Of a stretch of DNA of 55,281 bases, positions 1-7,525 are shown piece after piece (the stretch's first letter is position 1; each line of letters opens with the position of its first letter). Source of the DNA: Streptomyces sp. CBMA123 (GTDB taxonomy: Bacteria; Actinomycetota; Actinomycetes; Streptomycetales; Streptomycetaceae); the NCBI RefSeq assembly GCF_014596465.1, contig NZ_MECK01000224.1:1-55281 (forward strand), in the 5' to 3' direction. Under the pieces are notes generated by a model. The model saw only the letters and a program-made list of their open reading frames with translations, was not told the DNA's origin and did not search any database. A program made the translations under genes and the position numbers.

Positions 1-161
1 GTCTGGGCCAGGCGCTGCCGGCCTCGAAGATGGCCTCGGCGGGCGCGGACTGGAAGACCAACCCGGCCACCCAGATCAAGTGGACGCTGGACTACATGAA
101 CACCCGCTACGGCAGCCCGAACGCCGCCTGGAACTTCTGGCAGAACCACCACTGGTACTGA
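1..161 (+). CDS. C-terminus of a lytic transglycosylase-like secreted protein (partial)
   Basis: The frame is open from base 3 to the TGA at 159-161, so only about 52 residues are visible. They read GQALPASKMASAGADW, then a TQIKWTLDYM stretch, and end in WNFWQNHHWY. This is the usual C-terminal signature of actinobacterial SLT-type (goose-lysozyme-like) domains attached to secreted cell-wall proteins: a tilted 'P-SKMA-GADW' turn, a helix with Tyr-Met, and a Trp/His-rich tail. Known members cleave or bind peptidoglycan outside the cell. The N-terminus, signal peptide and any LysM domain lie beyond the window. A strong hairpin follows 58 bp downstream. Confidence 0.7.
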   Translation, partial: LGQALPASKMASAGADWKTNPATQIKWTLDYMNTRYGSPNAAWNFWQNHHWY

Positions 162-219
162 GCCGACCACATTCGTCTCCTCCCCCGTGCCTCGGGGTCG
201 GACAGGGGCCACCGAGGTG

Positions 220-269
220 ACCACGAGGGCCTGTGCCCGCACGTTCGTGCGGGCACAGGCCCTCGTGGT
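220..269 (+). terminator. 23-bp perfect hairpin terminator
   Basis: Bases 220-242 and 247-269 are perfect inverted repeats around a 4-base loop (GTTC), followed by GTGTTTCCC. The position just after the transglycosylase stop fits a Rho-independent terminator, although the T-run is weak, as is common in actinobacteria. Confidence 0.75.
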
Positions 270-472
270 GTTTCCCTGCTATCGGCAGTGTCGGGGCGCA
301 GGGCGACAGCGGCGGCCCAGCGGTGGCGAACCCGCAGGGCGACTCGGGGTGATCGTGGCGGGGGACAACGGCGCGAAGGTGACGTGCTCGGCGGCGTCGT
401 CGGCGACGGCCGCGGTCCGCGGCGACGGACTTGATCGTCGCCCCGGGCCGGGTTGATCTTGCTCGGGAACGC

Positions 473-715
473 CTACTCCGCGGGCGCTTCGAGCTGGTGG
501 GGGACGGTGCCCGCACGCAGTCCCTGGAGGTCGGGGGTGTGGTTGTAGAGGGTGCCGGGGCTGACCCCGAGCAGCTTGGCGATCTAGGTGATCGAGTGCT
601 CGGGGTTGGGGGGCATGTCGCGGGCGGCCCGGATGATGTCCGCGTTGACCACGGTGGGTCGCCCGCTGGGCCTGCCGCGGGCGCGGGCGGCGGCCAGGCC
701 CTCACGGGTGCCGGA
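473..715 (-). pseudogene. Serine recombinase (resolvase) C-terminal remnant
   Basis: On the minus strand this region encodes the linker and Hin-like DNA-binding domain of a resolvase: EGLAAARARGRPSGRPTVV, then IIRAARDMPPNPEHSIT, an in-frame TAG (584-586), then IAKLLGVSPGTLYNHTPDLQ and a stop at 473-475. The intact recombinase at 12.6-13.3 kb carries the matching stretch (NPENSIESIAKLLGVS) without a stop, so this copy has both lost its catalytic domain and acquired a nonsense codon. The 5' limit is approximate, set where similarity fades. Non-functional. Confidence 0.75.
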
Positions 716-811
716 GCGGAGCGATGTGGAGGGGGGAAGGGTGGGTTGTAGCGGTGCGCAGGGTAGGACGGTTCGGGCGCAGGGGCGGCACAAGATCGTG
801 CCATCATGGTT

Positions 812-843
812 ACTGACTGGTAATCGGATGATGTCCAGTCAGT
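812..843. promoter_or_regulatory. Inverted repeat ACTGACTGG-N14-CCAGTCAGT upstream of a secreted-protein gene
   Basis: Nine-base perfect arms at 812-820 and 835-843 sit 30 bp before the start codon at 873. The position suggests an operator or mRNA hairpin for that gene. No matching regulator is identified. Confidence 0.4.
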
Positions 844-872
844 GATCCGTGTAATACCGTAAGGAGTCACCC

Positions 873-1157
873 ATGCGTCGACGCATGACCGCCCTCGTCC
901 TGACTGCAGCCTTGGCCGGCGGCGCCCTGGCGACGGTTGCCCAGGTCGCCTCCGCCCAGCCAGCGGCTGCCGCCTCGATCAAGGTCGACCTCAACAAGAT
1001 GCGCCAGCAGGTCGCCGAACTGCGTCAGAAGGCCGACCGACTGGACCGCGCGGGCCAGCACGACGCGGCGCGCAAGACCCGTGCCCAGGCCGACGCGCTG
1101 CAGCGCCGGATCAACCAGATCGAAGCGGCCGAGCGGGACACCACCCACCACTTCTGA
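873..1157 (+). CDS. Small secreted coiled-coil protein
   Basis: A 94-residue protein. The start at 873 is well placed: AAGGAG at 861-866 is 6 bases upstream. The N-terminus is a Sec signal (MRRRMTALVLTAALAGG...) with a likely cleavage after ASAQPAAAA near residue 35. The mature part is almost wholly one charged amphipathic helix with regular hydrophobic spacing (Lys/Arg/Gln/Glu-rich, around 'QQVAELRQKADRLDRAGQ'), probably a coiled coil. No catalytic motif is visible. It probably acts outside the membrane as a structural or interaction partner. Family not recognised. An inverted repeat precedes it, and the next gene downstream is decayed. Confidence 0.65.
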   Translation: MRRRMTALVLTAALAGGALATVAQVASAQPAAAASIKVDLNKMRQQVAELRQKADRLDRAGQHDAARKTRAQADALQRRINQIEAAERDTTHHF

Positions 1158-1199
1158 TCTCCGGCGCTCCCGGCGGTCGCCGGTTCCGGCGGCCGCCAC

Positions 1200-1655
1200 G
1201 CGACCAGCGCCGTCCGTCCGCAACGCCACCGCGCCCGCCAGCGAGCGGTACGCCGCCGACCTCACCCAGGCCGACGTCGCAGAGCTGTCCGGCTGGCTGA
1301 AGGCCGTCCTCGGCGCCGAGCTGCGGAACGCCCCCGCCGGCACTCCGGCGAACCGCCTCGCACTTCGCCCTGCACGCCCTCGTTGACGACGTGGTGGACG
1401 CTGCCAACTCACACATCGCGATGCGGGACGCCCGAACCGCCACGCCGGACGACGACGAGTTCGCCGGGCTGGAGAACCTGCACGCCATCCGACGTGCCTG
1501 GGGGCAGCTGGTGTCGACTGCCCAGCAAGTGGGCCGAGCACCCCGGCTACGACGGGGCGCGCTGGCGCCGGGTGGAGACCAACCCCTTCCTCTCGGCCCT
1601 GCACCGCGAGCGGGATAACAAGATCGCAGACAAGATCATCGCCGAGCAGGGCTGA
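1200..1655 (+). pseudogene. Frameshifted hypothetical helical protein
   Basis: Three consecutive reading frames encode one plausible protein. First is RYAADLTQADVAELSGWLK up to about 1360, then FALHALVDDVVDAANSHIAM up to about 1520, then SKWAEHPGYDGARWRRVETN ending in IADKIIAEQG with TGA at 1653-1655. Each stretch has good composition and the joins are sharp, so the original gene probably lost frame twice. The family is not recognised, and the N-terminus is unclear because no convincing start is visible after the secreted-protein gene. Either a decayed gene or indel errors in the assembly. Confidence 0.5.
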
Positions 1656-1722
1656 CCCACTGCCGCAGTGCCGTCCCGGATGCACTCGGGACGGCGGTGG
1701 CGTTCGGACCGGGCAGACAATC

Positions 1723-1813
1723 CGGGTTGAGCCGTGTACCGGTGTGCTGAAGGTCTGTTGGACGTGTCGGGTCCAACAGACCTTCAGTGTTGGATCCAGC
1801 GGGCGGTGATCTG
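1723..1813. repeat. Hairpin-bearing direct repeat, copy 1 (recombinase 3'-end remnant)
   Basis: This 91-bp block matches 2309-2393 almost base for base, apart from a 6-base insertion in the loop. It carries 17-bp inverted arms (1747-1763 and 1771-1787) plus a copy of the last codons of the tyrosine recombinase (minus strand ITARW). The 2.3-kb copy lies exactly at the recombinase stop codon. It looks like a duplicated recombination or attachment site. Confidence 0.75.
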
Positions 1814-1865
1814 ATGGCAGCAGGCCCGGCGGTCCGGGTGCGTGGAATGAGGGTACGTACGGTCC

Positions 1866-2096
1866 ATGGCATCGAAATTCCGCACGAAGGACGGCGGCGA
1901 AGTCCGCGTCGGAGACAAGGTGTGGGCCCGGGTCTGGCAGGAGAGCGAGAACAACCCCTGGCTCCTCACCCAGCACCCGCTCGACAAGACCCACCTCATC
2001 CTCAAGGAGATCGGCGGCACCGAGGAACGCGTCCACCACCCAGACGACCTCGCCCTCTACTACTACGCCAACTGGCAGCCGCCAAGTGGTGGATGA
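1866..2096 (+). CDS. Small hypothetical protein between two hairpin repeats
   Basis: A 76-residue protein starting MASKFRTKDGGEVRVGDKVW, with a VWARVWQ strand and the end ALYYYANWQPPSGG. The composition (balanced charged residues, several Trp and Tyr, few Arg-Pro runs) is that of a real small folded protein, possibly a small beta-barrel in which 'GEVRVGDKVWARV' is a typical strand-turn-strand. A GAGGG lies about 15 bases upstream, rather far for a ribosome site. The gene is the main occupant of the 495-bp segment bounded by the two hairpin repeats, so it may be a cassette gene. Function unknown. Confidence 0.5.
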   Translation: MASKFRTKDGGEVRVGDKVWARVWQESENNPWLLTQHPLDKTHLILKEIGGTEERVHHPDDLALYYYANWQPPSGG

Positions 2097-2311
2097 GGTG
2101 GGCCTCCCCTCAACCGAGCGCCGCAAGCCTCGTCCCAGTGCCTCGTGACGGCGATGGCGCGCTCGGTGTGTCGGGCACCGAGGCGCGTGAGCTTGCGGCG
2201 CGCCCGCTCGCCGTACGCCTCCGGCAGTCCGGTCCCGGCCGTGGCCTCGTCGAGATTGAGGCCGCCCAGCGCCGCGTTGAGCCGTTCGTCGTCCGGTTCG
2301 CTTGGGTGCGG
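2063..2311 (-). pseudogene. Possible coding fragment between the repeats
   Basis: On the minus strand a stretch reads DDERLNAALGGLNLDEATAG followed by LPEAYGERARRKLTRLGARH and TERAIAVTRHWDEACGARL. Its composition is better than random antisense and suggests the remains of a helical protein. It has no start of its own apart from read-through from the hairpin repeat, and it overlaps the 3' end of the small plus-strand gene. Not recognised; it could be chance. Confidence 0.25.
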
Positions 2312-2393
2312 GTTGAGCCGTGTACCGGTGTGCTGAAGGTCTGTTGGACGGTCCAACAGACGTTCAGTGCCGGGTCCAGCGGGCGGTGATCTG
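2309..2393. repeat. Hairpin-bearing direct repeat, copy 2, at the recombinase stop
   Basis: This 85-bp block is the partner of 1723-1813. Arms 2333-2349 and 2351-2367 form a nearly perfect palindrome with one mismatch. The recombinase stop codon (2364-2366, minus strand) lies inside the right arm. It could be a terminator for the recombinase, an attachment site, or both. Confidence 0.75.
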
Positions 2394-3493
2394 CGTGAAC
2401 AGGGCTTCGGTGTCGTCGACGAGGCGGGCGTTGCGTTCGCCGGCATTGCGGCGGGTGAAGTAGCCGATCGTGGTGGCCGGGTCGGCGTGGTCGGCGAAGG
2501 CCTGGATCTCCGCGAGCGGCTCCTTCGCGTCGATCATGTGCGTGATCCGGCTCGCGCGCAGGACGTGCGGGGTGAGGTCGCGGCCGGGCAGGACGCCGGC
2601 GCGCTTGCCGAGCCGGGTGAGCATCCGGTCGACGTCGTGCCGGTCAAGGCGTTGACCGGATGCGTCGAGCAGCAGCGGGCCGGCGGTGCGGTCGCGGACG
2701 TGGAGCTCCAGGAGCTCGTCGACGGTCGGGGACAGCGGCAGCAGTCGGTCCTTGGAGCCCTTGCGGTTGAGGTCGAGGAAGGCGCGGCGGCCGCGCACGA
2801 TCCGCTTGTCGACGTTCAGGGTGCACATCTCGGTGACCCGGCCGGCCAGGGTGTAGAGCTGAGGGTGTAGAGCTGGGTGACGACCAGGGCGTCGCGCTCG
2901 TCGTCGCTGGCCTCCACCACGGCCTGCAGCTCGTCGACCTCGAGGACGGGGTTGGCGGTGGAGGTGTCGCGCCGGGCGATGGTGGGCCGGTGGTCCTCGG
3001 AGTCGACCGGGTTGACGCAGGCGATGCCACGCCGGGCGGCGTAGGCGTGCAGCGAGGACAGGGAGGAGAGCCAGCCGGCCACCGAGCGGTCGGAGCCGCC
3101 GCGGGCCTCCTGCAGCAGCCGCCAGGCGGTGACGTCCTCGTAGCGCAGGCAGCCCAGGGAGAAGGGGGCAACGCCGAGCTCGGCGGCGAAGGCGGCCCAG
3201 AACCGGATGTCGTCGCAGTACGCCCGGCGGGTGTTCTGCGACTGGCGCTTGCCGGAGGCGAGCCAGGACATGACGGCCTGGAAAGTCTCGCGGTCGCACA
3301 GCTCCGCCATCAGCTCGATCCGCCACCGGACCGGGTCCGTTCGCTTGCGGCCGAGCCGCACCGTGCCGAGCTCGGCACGCAGGAAGTTCGGATCATCGGA
3401 ACCCGTGAGCGCATCGGCCCCCACCACGGCATGTGGCGCGACGCCGTCCTCGTCGAGCGCCGCAGCCCCGCAGTCAGCTGATCTTCTCTTCAT
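2364..3493 (-). pseudogene. Tyrosine recombinase/integrase, frame broken by a 14-bp duplication
   Basis: Read in two frames, this is a complete XerC/phage-type site-specific recombinase. The N-terminal part holds the SAM-like core-binding domain (FQAVMSWLASGKRQSQNTRR). The catalytic part has the first Arg in YTLAGRVTEM, the beta-hairpin Lys in NRKGSKDRLLPLS, the HxxR box in TPHVLRASRITHM, and the HADPATTIGYF box with the nucleophilic Tyr. Frame is lost where 14 bases are repeated exactly (2848-2861 and 2862-2875). Removing one copy restores VTQLYTLAGRVTEM and gives about 371 residues from ATG 3493. Another in-frame start exists at 3538. The gene runs into a duplicated hairpin at its 3' end. 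Confidence 0.85.
2848..2875. repeat. 14-bp exact tandem duplication inside the integrase
   Basis: AGGGTGTAGAGCTG occurs twice in a row (2848-2861, 2862-2875). Being 14 bp it shifts the reading frame; deletion of either copy restores the catalytic Arg motif of the recombinase. Confidence 0.95.
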
Positions 3494-3530
3494 TCGGGCC
3501 GGTGGTGTCCTCGCTCTCCGCCTGGGCCGG

Positions 3531-4343
3531 TCAAGCATCCGTCCAGGTCCGCCTGTTCACCCCGAGTGGATGTTGGCGTGCGTAGTCGAGAAGCCGCAGT
3601 GGCGGTATCCAGGCGCCGGCGAGAAGCGCGTTGAGGTTCAGGGCAAGCGACAGCAGGATGTCTCCGTTTGGAGGCGGGTCCGAGGCCAGCAGGGACGAAC
3701 CCTGCTCGGGCGTCACGTTGATGAGTCCGTTGACCGGGTCCGCCCAGATGAGGGAGCCCTTGCCCAGGACCCAGACGCTGTCGGGGCGCTCGTGCGGCTC
3801 TCGACCTGCGCACCACTTGTGGAAGTGATCACCGAGGGTGTCGAGGTTGATGCTGTCGAAGGCGAAGATCATGCCGACGGTGGGCATGTAGGGGTAGATC
3901 TTGCCGTAGCGCCGTATGTGCGGAGGAAAGCCCGAGGTGGGGTAGGGGAAGTAGGCCGTCTTCGGCATGGCCTTGACCTTGCGGATCTTCTCGCAGGCGT
4001 CGGCGAGTTCGTTGCCGTCCAGAGTGGTCTTCACCTCGATGACGCCGTAGACGCACTCATTGGGAACGACCTGGTAGCCCTCCAGGTGCGTGAGCGGTGG
4101 CGTGCTGCGGTCGGCAAGGAGGATGTCGCACTGAGGTGAGACATCGCCCGCGGCCGTGGCGATCTCGGCGCCGCAGATCGCCTTGATGTGGCCGGGCAGC
4201 TGCCGGTCGACGAAGCCGTGGGCGATGAGCTCGCGGCTGCCGCCCGCGCTCGCGTTGTGCTTGAACCCTCGGCTCTGTTCGAAGTCAGCCCGCATCCGCT
4301 TGGCCACTGAGTGGAGGACCCCGGCAAGCTTGTTCTCTTCCAT
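3531..4343 (-). CDS. DUF6602-type protein, probable PD-(D/E)XK nuclease fold
   Basis: A 270-residue protein starting MEENKLAGVLHSVAKRM (ATG at 4341-4343). The region around residues 65-110 has the pattern of DUF6602: SPQCDILLAD, then NECVYGVIEVKTTLDGNEL. The Asp of QCDIL and the Glu/Lys of IEVK are spaced like the D...ExK core of PD-(D/E)XK nucleases. The fold assignment is inference; the DUF6602 resemblance is recalled family knowledge. The second half (IRRYGKIYPYMPTVGMIFAF and onward) matches the long variable tail of such proteins. It starts 32 bp after the stop of the trypsin-NTPase gene on the same strand, so they probably share a transcript. It may be the effector of the cassette. Confidence 0.7.
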   Translation of the reverse strand: MEENKLAGVLHSVAKRMRADFEQSRGFKHNASAGGSRELIAHGFVDRQLPGHIKAICGAEIATAAGDVSPQCDILLADRSTPPLTHLEGYQVVPNECVYGVIEVKTTLDGNELADACEKIRKVKAMPKTAYFPYPTSGFPPHIRRYGKIYPYMPTVGMIFAFDSINLDTLGDHFHKWCAGREPHERPDSVWVLGKGSLIWADPVNGLINVTPEQGSSLLASDPPPNGDILLSLALNLNALLAGAWIPPLRLLDYARQHPLGVNRRTWTDA

Positions 4344-4375
4344 CACAGGAATGTAGGGCCTCAGGCCCGCATCCG

Positions 4376-5908
4376 TTACCGGTCGTGGTAGATGTCGTAG
4401 GCGAGGTCCTCGTCGGGTCCCATGTTTTTTGCTGTCTTGGTAGATCGACAGAAGCTCCGGGGCGTAGCCGAGGCGTTCGGCCAGGCCTGCGTCCTCGAGG
4501 GGCCGGTCGGGGTAGGCGGCTTGTGCCGCGGATTGCTCGTCGGGGTCTTCTGCAGTGCTGCCCAGCTCGGCGGTGGTGGCAGCTTCCAGTAAGTGCCGAG
4601 AGTCGCGGGTGAGTTCGCCGGTGGCTGCCCGGAGCCGGTTGCGGGCCTCTCGCCGAAGCGTGGCCACCACGACAGTGCGTCCGTCGCGGGCAAAGAACAG
4701 GTTCAATACTGCGGGGGTTAGCGGCTCGGCGGTGGTGAGGAACCGGTCGAGGTCGTCGAGCCATACCACCAGCGGGTCGCTGCTGCTGCGCAGTCGTGGA
4801 TGGGATGCGAGTTTGGCCAGTGCCTGGGGGTGGGGGCGGCGAGGTGGGCGTCTTCCCAGCCGGTACGGACGGCCTCGAAGGCGGTGCGGGTCTTTCCGAC
4901 CTTGGACGGGCCGACCAGGAGCACCATCCGGGAGGGCTGCAGAGCGGCCCTCAGCCGGGTGTCGATGTCGTGGTGGGTGCGGGGTACGTAGGGGTCGTGG
5001 TCGCCGTAGTTGTTGCGGTTGCCATAGTCGGACGGGGTCGTCCCGAGCCGGTAGGGGTCCAGTTTGCGGACGCGGGGGAGGTCGCCGCTGGTGTGGTCGA
5101 TGACATCGACGAGCCCGACGAGCGGTTCCATCGGCTCCGCAGTCGTCCAGACCAACTGCTCGACCGGGGGGAGCTTGAGCTCGTCGCAAACCTGCTGTGC
5201 GGCGTTGTCGGTGGCGGCGCGCTTGCGGATGGTGTCGAAGGCCATCAGTTGCACTGCAGCGTCCCCCTGCCGCGGGTGGTGCTCGGTGATCACTCCGATG
5301 GCCCGGTCGGCGTGGAAGACGAGGGCGCCCGACAACCCACCCCATGGCGACCTTTTCCCCCGATCGGCCTCGGCGTTGGCGGCTGGGTCTGTTTCTCCGA
5401 CCGAGGTCATCAGTGGCTCGCGCATCAGGAGCCGTCCCGATTCGGCCTCATCGGTCTGGTTGATGGTGCCGTGCAGTTCGGCGGTGTGCCGGCTCCTCTT
5501 GGCGGGGTCGCGTTGGAACAGTGGGTAGCCGATCGCGGCGCAATCGCGCAGAGCACCACTGCGGGTCCGGTCAACCCGGGCGAACACCAGGGCCGGAAGG
5601 TCGGCCCTCCACGGTGCGTTCGTGAGGCGTAGTACCGCCACGTCCAGCGACGGCGCCGCGACGACCCCGTTGACCAGGCTTACCTCGGCCGATGCGCCGT
5701 CACTGGCCCGGACGACCCGCAGCTTCTGCGAGCCCGCTCCGGTCTTCTTGTCATGCGTGCAGTGTGCTGCGGTCAGTACCCGCTGGCCGTCGAGTAGATA
5801 GCCGGAGCCGACCTGCTCCAGTCCACCGGGCAGCGCCGCGACGACCGCCACTATCCGGGCCCGGGGAATACCGGTGTCGGCCGAGATCATCGGATCCGCA
5901 CCTCGCAT
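4376..5908 (-). pseudogene. Trypsin-like protease fused to a P-loop NTPase, two frameshifts
   Basis: The N-terminal 200 residues are a trypsin-fold serine protease: RVLTAAHC (His), SLDVAVLRL (Asp) and WGGLSGALV (Ser nucleophile), with no signal peptide, so probably cytoplasmic. It continues into an NTPase: Walker A GPSKVGKTRTAF near residue 325, then Walker B LVVWLDDLDRFL. Frame is lost between these two motifs in a C-rich run near 4825-4840. It is lost again in an A6 run near 4427, after which the native end is MGPDEDLAYDIYHDR with TAA at 4376-4378. About 505 residues if repaired. Two starts are possible, 5908 or, with a GAGGTG just upstream, 5890. Trypco2 precedes it by 6 bp. Predicted to be the signalling protease of a conflict system; the indels may be real or sequencing errors in homopolymers. 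Confidence 0.75.
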
Positions 5909-5914
5909 TCGACG

Positions 5915-6286
5915 TCACTCGCCGGTGCGGGTCTGGTCTATTTCACTGTTCGGCTCGGGCTTGGGCGGAGGGCCGAAGGTGTCCCCGCCAGCCGTGATTG
6001 AGGTAATTGTGAAGTCGGTGGTCAGCGTGCCTTCGGGGGTCTTCCACATAGGCGCTAGGCGTAGTGTCAGGGTCTGCGTGTTCGCGGCCTCTGCGGAGGC
6101 CCCGATACCAAGAACAGACCACCCGATCTTGCCGCCGCCGTCTTTGGTCACCGATGCCTGCACCGTCAGCTCGATCGGCTCCAGCCGGAACTGCATTGGC
6201 TTGTCCTGGCCCTTGTCCAGGGCAGCGGTCAACTCGGCGCGAAGGGCTTCGATCGCTGCCGCCAATCCCACGACAGGCTTGTCCAT
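5915..6286 (-). CDS. Trypco2 (trypsin-co-occurring domain 2) protein
   Basis: A 123-residue protein starting MDKPVVGLAAAIEALRAEL, with AGGAG six bases before the ATG. The order is helix (VGLAAAIEALRAELTAAL), strand-rich core (MQFRLEPIELTVQASV...GGGKIGWSVLGIGAS) and paired strands ending TLTLRLAP. This is the typical layout of the trypco2 domain, named for its association with trypsin-fold proteases in predicted bacterial conflict systems. It sits 6 bp upstream of exactly such a protease, which supports the call. Probable role: sensing or holding the protease inactive (inference). The C-terminal tail after residue 95 (GPPPKPEPNSEID) looks disordered. Confidence 0.8.
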   Translation of the reverse strand: MDKPVVGLAAAIEALRAELTAALDKGQDKPMQFRLEPIELTVQASVTKDGGGKIGWSVLGIGASAEAANTQTLTLRLAPMWKTPEGTLTTDFTITSITAGGDTFGPPPKPEPNSEIDQTRTGE

Positions 6287-6459
6287 GATCGCTCCTGGGG
6301 TGATCTGTCGCTATCTGCGTCGTCCCACGTAGCTTCGGTGGCAGCGCGCCAGCGTCAGAGCCGCGCCATGTCCGACGACAACCCCGGCCAGGGCGACGTC
6401 GCTGAACCGCCGCAGCGCCCTGCCAGGCCCACGCCGCCGACAGCTGGGGCAACTGCCCG

Positions 6460-6798
6460 GTGGCAGAACTGCGTATCGTCCAGACACGGCTCCTGGCGCT
6501 GCTGGAGCGGTACGCCGACGGCCCGCTGAGCATGGACTACCGGTTCAGCCCGGACGAGACTACCCGGCGGGCGATCCGCCTGCTCGCGGCCCTCATGGAC
6601 GTTCCCGCCAGGGCCGTACGCCGGCACGCCCGCGGCTCCCGCTGGCCTGCCGGCCGCAAGCTACGCGAGGCGGTGAACCACCGCACGGAGCAGGAGTTCT
6701 GCCTCGTGCGCCTTGCCGAGCGCGCAGCGAAGCAGGCCCGCGCGGAAGCGGCGGATGCCCGACGCCGGGCCGCGCGGGCGAGCCATGGAGAGAAGTAG
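6460..6798 (+). CDS. Small Arg/Ala-rich hypothetical protein, duplicated at 42.5 kb
   Basis: A 112-residue frame from GTG 6460, starting VAELRIVQTRLLALLERYAD and ending ADARRRAARASHGEK. The middle has a basic box (AVRRHARGSRWPAGRKLRE) and the C-terminal third is a long charged helix (RLAERAAKQARAEAADARRR). A degenerate copy of the last 80 residues lies at 42.5-42.7 kb, which shows it belongs to a mobile or recurrent module. No ribosome site is clear at 6460, and the original N-terminus may have been in another frame (MSDDNPGQGDVAEPPQRP from 6368). Function unknown; nucleic-acid binding is plausible from its charge. Confidence 0.45.
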   Translation: MAELRIVQTRLLALLERYADGPLSMDYRFSPDETTRRAIRLLAALMDVPARAVRRHARGSRWPAGRKLREAVNHRTEQEFCLVRLAERAAKQARAEAADARRRAARASHGEK

Positions 6799-6816
6799 CT
6801 CATCCTCCACCGCCAA

Positions 6817-7035
6817 GTGTGACCTGTTGGTTGTTGTGGCAGGTCGGTGAATCGCTGGTTGATCTTGTTTTTGGGCTGGGGTTTTGCAGGTTGGTTGAGA
6901 ACTACTGGGTGAGGCTGGGCTCGTGTTCGGGTGTAGCTGCCGGTTCTGCTGGTGTCGGCGGCTGGACATTCGGGCTGTGTGGCCTGCGTGTTTGTCTGGT
7001 TGGTTGAGAAGTGCCAGATGGCATGAGACGTAGTG
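6817..7035. other. G/T-rich gene-free tract
   Basis: The plus strand is strongly G+T biased with many TTGGTTG and GGTTGG runs. It shares GTGTGACCTGTTGGTTG (6817-6833) with 32904-32920. No gene is convincing in it. Confidence 0.5.
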
Positions 7036-7174
7036 GGGTTTTCCGCAGTTCTATTGAGAGCCCTGTATGCGCGGGGTCTGAGGGTGGCTTTGCGGGTCGG
7101 ACCGTTGGATGTGACGACGGTGCAGCCGCTGCGGCCCGCCTCCGACCACGGGTGAATGGTCGAGACCCTCCGGC

Positions 7175-7525
7175 TCAGTCGGACTTCGCGCTGTCAGTTC
7201 GGCTGCACAACAACAGCTCGATGTCCTCCTCCCAGGCCTTGCGGGGGTTGATCTCCACCGGCATCGTCCCGGCACGGTGGACCGTCAGTCGGACTGCACG
7301 GGGTCGCGGTCCGCGGAGCCAGAAGTTCAAGGCCCGGGCCAGGGCCGAGATGCCGCCGACTTCGCCTACTACCACGGAGATGGAGTTCTGTACCGGTATC
7401 TGTTCCTCAGGGCCCGGGGTCCGGCTGGTGAGGCGCACGTCGAGCATCGCCGGATGGGCCCGAAGCTCATCGGCGAGTGATTCGGCCTCCGCGGTGGCCT
7501 CGCCTCCAGTCACGGATATTCGCAC
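7175..7525 (-). CDS. EACC1 domain as an independent gene (alternative internal start)
   Basis: If the EACC1 part is translated by itself, the best start is the GTG at 7523-7525, giving RISVTGGEATAEAESLADEL and so on, 116 residues, the normal size for stand-alone EACC1 proteins. No good ribosome site is seen before it, so this is offered as an alternative to the fused reading frame, not as an additional protein. Confidence 0.4.
   Translation of the reverse strand: MRISVTGGEATAEAESLADELRAHPAMLDVRLTSRTPGPEEQIPVQNSISVVVGEVGGISALARALNFWLRGPRPRAVRLTVHRAGTMPVEINPRKAWEEDIELLLCSRTDSAKSD

Noticed and set aside
867..2126. A 419-codon minus-strand frame
   Set aside because: Covers unrelated plus-strand genes and the hairpin repeat; composition is Arg/Gly-rich with no motif.
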